Positions 21,601-33,600 of a stretch of DNA of 64,000 bases are shown one piece after another (the stretch's first letter is position 1; each line of letters starts with the position of its first letter). The DNA lies in contig SSNU01000034.1 in the NCBI GenBank assembly GCA_012064415.1, forward strand, positions 1 to 64,000, in the 5' to 3' direction. A model generated the notes under the pieces. The model made no database searches, was not told the DNA's origin, and worked only from the letters and a program-made list of their open reading frames with translations. Source of the stretch: Gyrodactylus bullatarudis (Eukaryota > Platyhelminthes > Monogenea > Gyrodactylidea > Gyrodactylidae). The translations under genes were made by a program, and so were the position numbers.

Positions 21601-24600
21601 AAATTGTTCAATATTGTATGTAAGTCTTTGGTCGTTTAGAAAGAAATCTATGCAATAAATGATAGTTAAACGAGTCTAAATAAAATGATTAGAGAATTTC
21701 GCTCAAGGATCATTTCAGCTGCTAACTTGATTAGAATGAAAATTCAATTTTGACTCTGCAATACAGTGGGGGTAGGGTATATCTACGTCTGCTGATGAAT
21801 TATTGATAATATGAATGATGATTATACCACAGTGTAAACGAGGAACATTTTCTATTGTTTCATGCGTGAATTTGAATAAAGAACAGAAATAGGTAGGGTA
21901 GAAAATTCTGATTAAAAAATAACAACAGAAAAGATAGTCCTTTTAATCAAGTAAATCTGGGAAAGAGACGCAAATATTTGAAAAGGAAAAAGAATAAAAG
22001 TTTACGTTGAACAGAGAGGATAAATCAATGAAAAACTAAGGGACATTAAAATGAAATCCTCAAGAGTTTTATATCAAGAATATCATATCGATATCAATAA
22101 AGAATGATGAGATTTATGTTTACACAGCCGAGAGTGATAAAAGCAGCAAGAAAGTGCCTTTAAGCTATTTCTTTGTCCTTTTCAATATGAGCGCGCTCCT
22201 TCCGCTTTCGTATTTTCTCTCAAAGTATCAGGACCCACATTGCAAAATGATGAATCAGATACAGAAAATTATCTATCTGTATGGGTTTACTTTCATTAGA
22301 AAGGAAGATGTAGTTCTCCATCTGGTTTTTAGTCAAATATCAAGAACTAGATCAGAATCAATTGGTTTTCAGATAAATTGGAGGTTTTTTAGATGATTAT
22401 CGTCTCACATTGAAAAAGGTAATTGACTATCTCAGTATCGAAACGTCTGGAAGAGGCTTTGGAAAAAGATTACTAGAACTAAGAATATACTTTATAATAA
22501 GAATATATCCACTCAAAATATAATCAAACTGTTAAAATTTAGAGTTCTGTCCAAGCAACACTAAATGAATTGGCGATCTAATTGAAACTAAAGAAAAGTC
22601 AACATTACATTTGATAGAAAAGTTACAAGCCACTTGTGATTAGCGAGAAAAGAAATCATGATAGAGAAATGAATCAAAGTTGATTAATTTTCTGGGAATG
22701 AGAAGTGACCCCGTAGTTTGATTTTTGAGATTTTCGTAAAATTCATATACATTGCTAAATTCACCGAGAATAGTTGTTTGTTTTTTCAATAAAAAAGTAT
22801 TCTATCTTTCTTAAAAGAAAATGGAAATCAATTAGAAGAGCAGTTCTCTAGTCGGAACACGAGTAGTTTGATCCAGGCTGAAATATTCTAGGATTAAACA
22901 ATGAATAAATAATAATAGATTATTGCCAAAATAACCATGCAATCATCATGTTGTTCAAAAATAATGAACCTATAAAAGCATACACATGTCAGGTGATGCT
23001 ATTGAATTCTTATCAAACAAAAAAATTAGACAAGCTAATTTATTCATTAACCAGAGAGACTGCCAGTAAATCTATATATATGTTACGACCAATGTAGAAC
23101 CTATAATCAGTGTAGAAACTGAGTTTCCACATTGACCATTTTATTAATTTCATTTATTTCCCCCTTATATGACTAAATAAAGTAATAAATGAGAATTTGG
23201 ATTACTTCCTTTGAAATATTATAATACCGTTTACGACCGTGGCCTAAACTTTTGTGTTCGTCATCAAGAATTAAAAAAAAATCTTTTGCTGTCTTTGACA
23301 TAGATATGTAAATTCTTTGTATTGTTGATCCTTTTTCTTGTCAAAGTTTCTTCATTTTCAATAAGTTCAACATCATAATTTCAAGAGATCTTGTACAGAT
23401 TTTTGTCGATTCGCCAAGCATCGGGATTTTTGGAAGACTTCACTTTGTTAACAAATTCTTCGTATCTTGCATCATTGAAACGTAAAGAATTGAATCTCTT
23501 GAGGGAATCGTTGAACTTTTCTTGCATGTTCAAGAATTATGTCGTACAAATAAATGTTTTGACCACAATACTTTTAGAAGAAATCTTATTGGTTAATAAT
23601 ATTGATTCTACAAAAGACGATAGACCTCATATAATAGGTCTGATGAGTATTGACATTCTCAGTTTTTCAGATTTCAAGTGCAAAACACTCGAACTAAAAT
23701 TTGACTTCTGTTTAGGTTCAAGTGTTATCTTAACAAAAACTCAGATTAACAAACAAAATTTTTAAAATCAATCAAGCAGAAAAAAATTCATGTAATATTT
23801 ACGTTGTACTATATCTTGGGATATTTTCATCATGAGTTATCACAAGAATAATTTTACAATTTTGAAATGAACATAAAGATATATAAATAAGCATTGCACT
23901 ATTTATTACTTTATTTAGTCATATAAGGGGGGAAAAATAAATGAAATTGATAAAATGGTCAATGTGGAAACTCATTTATTATTAAATTATTTTGTAAAAA
24001 AGTTTTTTTGGAATAATTTAGAGACAATTTAAAATTTGAGATGGCGCGATCTTTAAATTTTTTTTATCCTTGAGTTGAAAACTTTTGTTGATTTCAAGGT
24101 CTGAAAGGAATCAAACGTTATTTTTCAGAATCATCATTAGACAAAGAAAATATTTACTCGTATTCATTTTTTTGAAAAAAAACACTCCATTCACGTGCGA
24201 AAGTCTACTTCCTATTTTTCGATCATTTTTTCTAAAATCAGTAAAAGTGTACATTTTGAATCAGTTACCAAAAAATCTCTCAAAAATTTCGATACCTTGA
24301 TGAAAAAATGAGATTTTTGTAAAAATCATGAATTCCCAAATTCATCGAGAATAGCTGTATTATAATGATAATCGAGAACCAAGTATTTTTTTCGAGTTTG
24401 TTCTGATATCCGAAATATCGATTTAACCCTTTATGTACCATTGTTACACAAGTGGAACACAAGACTTTTTTGAGCGATAATTTTGTACTTTAAATACTTT
24501 GTTTACCCCTCATTAGAAAGGAAATTTATTAAGCTATAAAAATTCATAAGATCTGAGTGTAGAATTATTTTTTGTCGTACTCCAGGGTAAGATGTGTGAA

Positions 24601-27600
24601 GAGATTCATAGTCGAAACGTTTAGGAGATTTTTAAAATCATATTTGAAATGGGATATGACTTTAAATCAGATCTGATAAGAATAGAATAGAAGAGGCTAA
24701 AATTGTCATTTTTCAAAATTAATCTTTTGCTAAGAAATTTTTTATTTACTTACTGACAAGTTGGAATCTAGAATAACAAACTTGGCTGAGTCTGGCATAA
24801 CATCGTAGGCGGTGGAATGTTGAAACAAGGCTATTATAATGTCTTCCCTATCGAAGGACTGAAAATTGCGTCGATTAAATGGCTCACTAATTGTCTAAGA
24901 AATAAAAGATTGATTTTATTTATGAGAATTACCAAAAGATTTATTCATAGCCTTACTTCATTATCAATAGATTTACTTATTACAATGTGAGTGTTGCAGT
25001 CAACAGCCTTGTTAATATTGAAAAGGTTTGGAGGTCTTTCGAAAACATGGCTTATACATCTCCTCCTGGCTATGGTTCAAAGAAAATTATTATTATTAAG
25101 CCAAGCGGAGGTTATTCGAAAATTTTTTCTAACTAAAGATGTCTTTCTCTCTGTAATAAGTAAATTACGAGGTACATTTCAGAAAAAATAATGAAAAAGT
25201 CTATGCGAAAATGTTTATCAGAACTCGAACAGTTTAGCTTATTCTATAGAAACTCGAGGTCTGTTTGTAAAATTAATCATAAACATCACAAAACGTCTGG
25301 AAGTAAAAGCTTAATTTAGTTCTTATTTGAAAATAAATAAATATAGAACAATAGCAAATCGACAGCAACGCCTTCAAACTTTAAGAATTTTTAACACCAT
25401 GATTATCATTTCTTAGTCACGGGGATCAAAGGTGCTTGAGAAAAATTTAGGAGTGCAGATTTCTCCTATTCCCAAGAATTTTTGCAGAAAAAAAAATTTC
25501 CCAGATCCATTTTAGTCGAGATTTGCGAAAAAATTATCCATTACTTTAAAGTAATAATGATTGATTTTTAAAAATACTTGATTCCAAGGTATTATTCTAA
25601 TACTTTATCTCGACAAAAAAATTTCAACTAAATAACCTTATTCTAATCAGACAAGTTTTTTTCCGAGTATATTTATAGAGAAAAACTATATCTTGAAAAA
25701 ATCTGACATGTTTATCTGATGAAAATATAGGATAGCATATTTGAGACAATGAGAAGAAGGGATGCCAACTTCTGAATGGATTTTCAAGTCACAATAAATT
25801 CATTTGGCTTACTTGTAATTATGTCGACAGCACCTTGAAGCTGTTCAAACATTCCATCAGAGTTTTGAGCACTTGACGAGTACTTTGGTTGTTGATTACA
25901 GTCTGAAAATAGTTTGCAAATTAATGAGCAAAAAAGAACATGTAGACAAATCCCTATTTGCAAGAAATTAATTAATTTCCATTATTTTTCAATCTCTCGT
26001 CCAAGGAATGTAAAAGAAGAATAGAAACAAAAAAATTCTCGCTTTGTTAATTCAAGTATTTTGATCGATAGCAGATTGAAAAAAAAACTAAACCAATCAA
26101 TATTCTTGCAAAGGTGAACCCTATAAAACAAAGAATGACTTTGATCGAACAGAAGGAGAAAGAATAAATGTCCGATACTCTTTATTTAGCAAATAATGAG
26201 TATCAAACAATTATTCGGATTATCCTTACTAGAGCTAGACGATAGGCGGATGAGAGCTTGTCAGAATTTAGCTAAGTTTTGAATTTCTAGAATTCCCTTA
26301 TCAACCTGTAAGCTTGAAATTTCTATCGATTCCGAATTCTTGGAGCACTTTGGGATCAACATCAGACAGAGGATGTTGCCTTAAAAAGTTTACAGTAATT
26401 TATCACTATTTCGGGAAATTTTTAATCCAGCTACTAATGGGCTTATTTCGTGTATTTCAAAAAAGAAAAAAGTAAAGGAGAATACAGAATATAGATTGAT
26501 TATTTTTATAATAAAATTTATTGAAACTTAGGTCAATATTTGAATTCTCATCCATGGTCATCCAAACGTTTCGATAGTGATTGTCTTCACACGCCTTCTT
26601 CAGTGGTACGACAGGTTTATCAAAAACAAAATACGATTTATATACTTGCATGATCTCAGTTTTGTCCAATCAGATGAAAGAATAGAATAATACAAGAGGC
26701 TGACCTATGATAATAAATTATTGATAATCAGAAAAGAAAAGGGGATATAATTTTTCATCGGATTTAATTTAACTTCCTTCTTTTGCCAAAAAGCTCAATC
26801 CAACACTGCTCAATGTTCACTTCACCAACATTTCCATTAAAAGTATCATTATTGCCAATTTCAAGAGCTTCATGAATTAACCTCTTTCTAAAGTTTTTTT
26901 GTACACTAAGAATTTTAACCTCCTCGGCAGTGTTGGATTGAGCTTTTTGGCAAAAGAAGGAAGTTAAATTAAATCTGATGAAAAATTATATCCCCTTTTC
27001 TTTTCTGATTATCAATAATTTATTATCATAGGTCAGCCTCTTGTATTATTCTATTCTTTCATCTGATTGGACAAAACTGAGATCATGCAAGTATATAAAT
27101 CGTATTTTGTTTTTGATAAACCTGTCGTACCACTGAAGAAGGCGTGTGAAGACAATCACTATCGAAACGTTTGGATGACCATGGATGAGAATTCAAATAT
27201 TGACCTAAGTTTCAATAAATTTTATTATAAAACTAATTTTAGATCATTTTTTACTGATTCGGAAATAGATTAATTATACCTAACTACTTATTAAAAAAGG
27301 CATAAATTTCATTAGTTTTAAACAGCGTTGGTCAGTTTTATACTCGACCCAAAATTAATTGGATCCAATTTGAAATATTTTGAGAAAAAAAGATTCTGTA
27401 GATCAGACGTCCAGAAATGTGGCCTGGCAAATTTTGTGGATCAAAATAAGCTCAATTAAATCAATCAAATGAAAACATGATGACTCACCGATTGTGGAGG
27501 AGAAAGACTCATCGTTGCGATTGTACTAGAAACAAGAGTTTAGTAAAATTTGAGTTAGTTTTTAATGAAAAAGTGGTTAGAAAATTCCAAATAAATTTAT

Positions 27601-30600
27601 TGATTAATTAAGAAGAGGAATGCTAGAAGAGATAAAAAGAGGAACTTTTTCCATTTATTTTTGGGATTTCTTGTGACTTTTCTTCCCCCCGTATAAAATA
27701 AAATAACATTTTTTTTCTTTCCCCCTCTATCTATGTTGATGATGGAATAAAAAAGATGAATTGGGGAATAAAATAAAAGCATGAGTTTTTGTAACATTCG
27801 AGGGAAACATTAGTTCTTTTCAGATTCTAGTTAATCTCCTCTCAAGATAAAGCCTAGCGTTTCACGAAACCCAATATCTTTCTCCCGATAGATAGGTACA
27901 AAAATATATTTAGAGTTTCATAATAAAAAAATATCGGAAAAACATACAATCTGGCCAAAATTAGGTCCTTGTTGAAATTCAAAAATGCGCCAGTGTCAAA
28001 ATGTACATCTCTCTAAGGATAATTAGTGGTAAATCACTGTAAGAAGCATCAGAGTTGAATAATTGAATGAAAATAAAAATTTGCGATTGTGAAAGAAATA
28101 GTAAAATTTGGAATATTTGTGTTGATCTTAAATGAATCTATGCAATTGCTTCAATTCATTGAAATCAAACACTCAAAAAGTGGAAATTCGGCGTATTTTT
28201 GTAATTCAAAAATGGCCTTATATTGAATCTTTTTCATTATGACATTTTTATGGACTGATTATTATTATGGAACCCTAGAAATATTCACTCCCAACCAGAA
28301 TTGCCCCCTTGCCATCAGTGAAAAGGAATTTGTCGGTACTCGAACAATGAATGAATTCATCACAGTCCTGAGGGTATAGACAGACCTCTCCTCTTATTGG
28401 CCGCGAACTCACGAATATTATTAGGCCTGTGTTTAGTCCGAAGAGAAACGACGAAAATAAAGATTTATTCATTAAAAAACTTCATTTTTTTCGAGAAAAT
28501 TAGACAACTTATTTCAGTGAAAAACATTTTTTGTTTTGTCTATCGGGAAAAGAATACTGAGTGTTTTGCAACGATGGTAGATTCTCATCTTTTTTGTCAA
28601 CTAGCTTCAGATAAAATATGAACAAGAACCATTCAGGTTTGAGTTAGATTTATGTGCAAACAAATTCAAACATACTTTTAACATCTAGGTGTGAGTAAAC
28701 CCTGGGAAAAATGCACTTGACGTTAAATGATGGGAGTAAAATGCAACGTTACTAAACGGCTAGTATTTTATAAGAAATTTGGCAGCTCTAAAGTTGTATT
28801 ATTTAGCCTTTAATCTTTTTTATATTCAAAAGATGAAAAATCTATAAATGAAGACAATCTTTGTTGTTCTGGGAGTTACAGTATATATGAGAGTATAAGT
28901 GATTTGAAGCGTAAAATCTATTTGTTCGAGACAAAGATATCATTGTGAACAAAAGGACTCGTATCAATCATTATCTCTCAAGAATCAAGAGTTTAACTAT
29001 GTAATTTGAATAGCACTCACAACGTTATTAACTCTAGGCTTCCTCTTAAACAGGGTATGTGCCGGAATACCAAAGGTGTAAGAAAACTTTGGTTTTACAT
29101 GACTACTATTGTTGTTATTATTATTATTAGTAGTAGTAGTAGAGGCTGGAACTTTTGAATTGGCCAATGTAGACTCGTGATGATGGGAGTTATTTTCATC
29201 TTCGTCAGACTCCTCGATTAGGGAATGTGACCGAGTGACATTGGAACTGAATTCAACTGGCTAACAAACAAAAGGGTCATTACAATTGAGAAAGAATTAC
29301 GGTACTTTATATCCTAATTTCATTTTAATGTCCTCCCAGGTATGAACAGATATCATATGTGCAGTCTTTCCATGTGTCCAGTGCCTTTAAATAGACCTTC
29401 TTTGTTGGCTTTCTCTCTCAAATTGAATTTGCATTTAGAGAGAAACAGGTTAATTGACTTTTATTATTGATAGTATATATTGTTAATTGAGAAAAATGAT
29501 AGTAGATAGAAACCCAATCTATTCAGGGTACAGAGTAATGAATAAATTAGAAATGGATAGTCGAAATTCGAAAGAAGAGTAACAAATGAATAACGTTGAC
29601 AATGGAAAAAACAATTTTTGAGAAAAATAAAGACCATTTCAAATCTTGATTTGGCGCCAAATTTAATTTTTTTCTATTTGAAGATAAAATTTTGTGTATT
29701 TGCGTGTTTAAATCGATATTTATTCCAAATTTTTGATAAATTCCAGTTGAAGAAAGCTCCCCACTAGCGATTCAGATGACCGATTTTGTTTAGTATTCAA
29801 TATTCTCAGCGGACATTTTAATCAATTCTTAGAGTTAGTTAAAGGAATAACAGAAACTTTAAATCCTTGCTTAAGAAACGAATTGAAGTATAATTTATCC
29901 AATAACAGCCTCGCATAAGCATGCCTCAGCTGCTTTCAGTCTGTCTGTATGGAAGAGAGAAACCTCTTAGGACTCTTAAATATTGTATATTACATAAATA
30001 GTAATTTTACTACTTATAATCCTGTTTAGTCTTTTTCATTGTAAACTTTGTTTTATCTGAATAATAATTGATTATCAATGCATTAGATATACCAAGAATA
30101 GTTGATATTCTTCCGATATTATCAGTGATAATGTGATAAATTGAGATTAATTAACTTAATTACATTTCAAGTTAAACCAGTTTTCAGCAGAATGTTAGCC
30201 AACTCTTTAAAACTTCAATTTTGCTTAAAAATCATTCAGACATGAATAATAATAACTGACCGGGTCAGTTATTTTCCAATCTCTAACCAAAAAATGGGAA
30301 TTTGGCGCCAAATTGAAATTTGAAAAATGACCGATTTTTTCTTAAAAATCATAGATCCTCAACTATATATAAATTAGCTTTATTTTAGTTACTCAAAAGG
30401 AAATTTGTAAACATTCATCAGTGTGAAAGGAAGCCAATTCAAAATTAGTCATTAAAAGATGGTTTATGTCATGAGATGAATTAGATCATTGATACAACTC
30501 TTCTACTGGCTGATAAGTTCTATAGCATTGTAAAAGGAACAGCTGAATTAATTCAATAGAATAGAATAGAGGAAAAGACAATGAAAATTTATTAAACACA

Positions 30601-33600
30601 CGAGATAAACACTATGGTTTGTAATATATATTCGCATAATCATAAATCAAACATTACAAAATGCAGTAGTTCAGTTTTTATCGGTTAAATAGAAAGGTAA
30701 CACGTTAGTGCACTTTGTCTCGTTCTAATTATATCCATATGTAGAAACTTTCTAGACCTATTCTATGATGGAATTTATATTTAGCACTGTCTAACAAAAG
30801 GTTGAGATCAATATTATTCATTAAGTGGGAAGATGAAACAATTTCGAAGTATTGATTTAAATTTAAAACACTGAGAAATCTAGACAAAGGCGGAGGAAAA
30901 AGAAGGCCTGAGAGAAAATTTATTTCAAAACTTTGATTCATTCATTAGGGGAATGTACTCACGTGTGAAGCCGAAATAGATCTAATTCGGGAGAAAAACT
31001 TTTGAGGAAATCTCTGAGAGACACCACCGGTAGATGTGGATAAATCCAAATTCTGATTTGACCCTTGGGTTGGAGACCTGTTAAGGAGACTCTTTGGCTC
31101 GATTATTTCATTATCGTTTGGGGACTAAGGAAGAAAATATATGATTAATTACACCGTCTATCCATAATACGCACTCTTTTTTAGTTACATTTTATAGAAT
31201 TTACCCATCAGGAACCCGGAAATGCCAAGGGTTAATTCGAATTCTAGCAAATTTTGCAAGAAATAGTGAATGCTCATCTGCATTTCAACTATAGCTTGTT
31301 GAATAAAAATACTTCTCTATTCCTATTATAACTAGGTAAGCCAAATAAGGGTTCAAATACATTGATACTAGTGAGAATTGTATTCTTGAATAACAAATTA
31401 AGACTATATTATTCTCAAAAACTAAAATATACTACTGCTGGGATTCTTTGATTTGTTTGTCAGGTAAGACTAGCCCTTTTGTAGAGGAAAAAAGAGATTT
31501 TCGAGAAATATTTTTCGCTCAAAGTTATAAATTTTAAATGCCAATATCTCTGATTGAATAGTTTTAGATAATAAATCAGGTGGTTGAAATAAGAAAAAAA
31601 TCTAAATTCAACAGTATAATTTGTTATCTATTTATTACGATTTTTGACATAAAGTGCAACGTTCGTGATCTATATTAAAATGGGATATAATTTCTTTTGT
31701 TGAACTCGTATCTTATAAATTGAATGTTTGAGTTTCTATGAGATGCATAAATATCTACCGCTAAAGTTGAATACAAAAAGATTCACGCATCTTGCTCAAA
31801 TATTTAAGAGAAGAAGAAACTAAAAGACACGCATTCCGTATATATGAGGGCGTTATTAATGAAGAGGAGGAATGATCTTTTCTCGGGCAATTTCACTCTC
31901 AAGATTCAGGCAATAAATGAGAGGCTGTAACTTTAAGTAATGAGAATTTATTCAACGAAACCTATGAAAATTGTACAGAAACTTGTCAATCCATATCGAT
32001 TTCTATGAAAATTGTCACTCTTTTTAATCAAATTCAACCTTTTAAAAAATTACTCAAATATATGAAGCAATTAAATGCTGAAATTTCAGGTAATCATCAT
32101 TGTTACAATTTCCAACAAGAAAAATTGATCTCTGTGAACTCTTTTGGTCATATTCGGAATTGCTTCAAATCTTCGAAATCGATTTTAAAAAATTTGAGGT
32201 TTTACTAAATAATATTCTCATCTTCATTTCAACTAGGTTTATACCTTTAAATGGGGGGGGGGGGAAATGAAAAATAAATTCTGATTAATGTGAGATGTAA
32301 GAGACTTGAAAATTATCTAAAGGATCACTGATCTCACTAGAAGCAATAGTGCAGCAATAAAATTTAATCTATTTCCCGACGCCAAGAAGAGTATAAAGAG
32401 AATTAACTCAGGACTCACTCTGTACACTGTTGATTCATTGATCTTGACAGATTTGAACAATTTGGAAGTAACTCTGCCCGAATCATCCGTGTTGCTTGGA
32501 GAGATATGTCGATGTGTTCTGATATACTGATTCTGGTGATGCATTGTATCATGGTGAATGCATCTTTCACAAAAATGTTCTGCAGCTTTGTCGATATTAG
32601 CTTGAGAGAAGCAAATTTAATTCAAAATTAAATTGATAAGTTTCTTTATAAATTTTGGTTTCAAAAATAACAACTAGGCGACTGGGTATTTTAATAAAGA
32701 CCTATTTGTATGGAAGACAATCTCAATCTGTTTCCATTTTATACTACAATATCAATATTAATTAGGTTTTACAGAAGGTTTGACGTAGTTATAGCTATCA
32801 TGGATAAAGAGTTAAGTATCTGTCATTTTATATTCTCATCACTATGACCTGGGATAGAAAACAAAGAGCAATTCTACTCGTTTATTTCAGATTCTGTGAA
32901 AAATTATCTAAAATTAGAATTATTAGTCATCCGACGGGAGCTGTCTTCACACGCCTTCTTCGGTGGTACGGCATTGCTTATCAAACACAAATTATAAATT
33001 TTCTATACTTTAATGATCTCATCCCTATCAGTTTTGTCCAATCAGATTAGAGAATAGTATAATTTAAGAGTATAACCTATGCTAATAAAACATTGATAAT
33101 CAGAACAGAATAGAGTAATAGACCTAATTTTTCATCAGATTCAACTTCCTTCTTTTGCCAAAGAACTGAATCCAACAATCAATCAATGTTCACTTTACTA
33201 TCAGTTCCATTAAAAGTATCATTATTGTCAAATTCTGAAAATTATTTTCCCGCTCTTGTAATAAGATATTTTGCCATTTTCAAATGGGCTTGTCTAACAC
33301 ATGAAGAACCCTGTATCAAGATGGGAAAATATCATGAAATTATCATACAAATTATCAGACTTTTATCTACATTAGAATCCAATTCTCTTCACATTTGATT
33401 AGAAAATACCATTTGCCATCCCAGAGCAGGGAACACCACATATTAGAGAACATGATCAGAAGAACACTCCAAGAGAATGAATGGGAATTTGCTCTTCCTG
33501 TCTCTTGATTATTATTGTGTAACAAAACGAGATCTGTTCACATCTAACCAAATACAACTGTAGTAGTAATGCTTGACAATGTAATCTTCTTTTAGTTATA

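Noticed and set aside
24085..24300. Several 60-90 codon ORFs in introns and intergenic DNA (for example 24085-24300, 33186-33398, 52312-52683)
   Set aside because: They overlap repeats or are shadows in AT-rich sequence, with no splice support or recognisable family.
27125..27180. CTGAAGA ... CGAAACG string (also variants near 22435, 24600 and, inverted, 58150) resembling a hammerhead ribozyme core
   Set aside because: CUGANGA and GAAAC are present, but stem II does not pair at its base (A opposite C) and I see no convincing stems I and III. It is more likely a conserved piece of a retroelement tail.
27067..27273. Identical 50-residue ORFs (MDKTEIMQ...) on both arms of the foldback as a duplicated gene
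   Set aside because: Identity simply reflects the near-perfect inverted repeat. The diverged third copy at 33 kb does not keep the frame.
32252..32263. Poly-G run as a regulatory G-quadruplex
   Set aside because: A single homopolymer with no other G-tracts nearby; more likely simple slippage.
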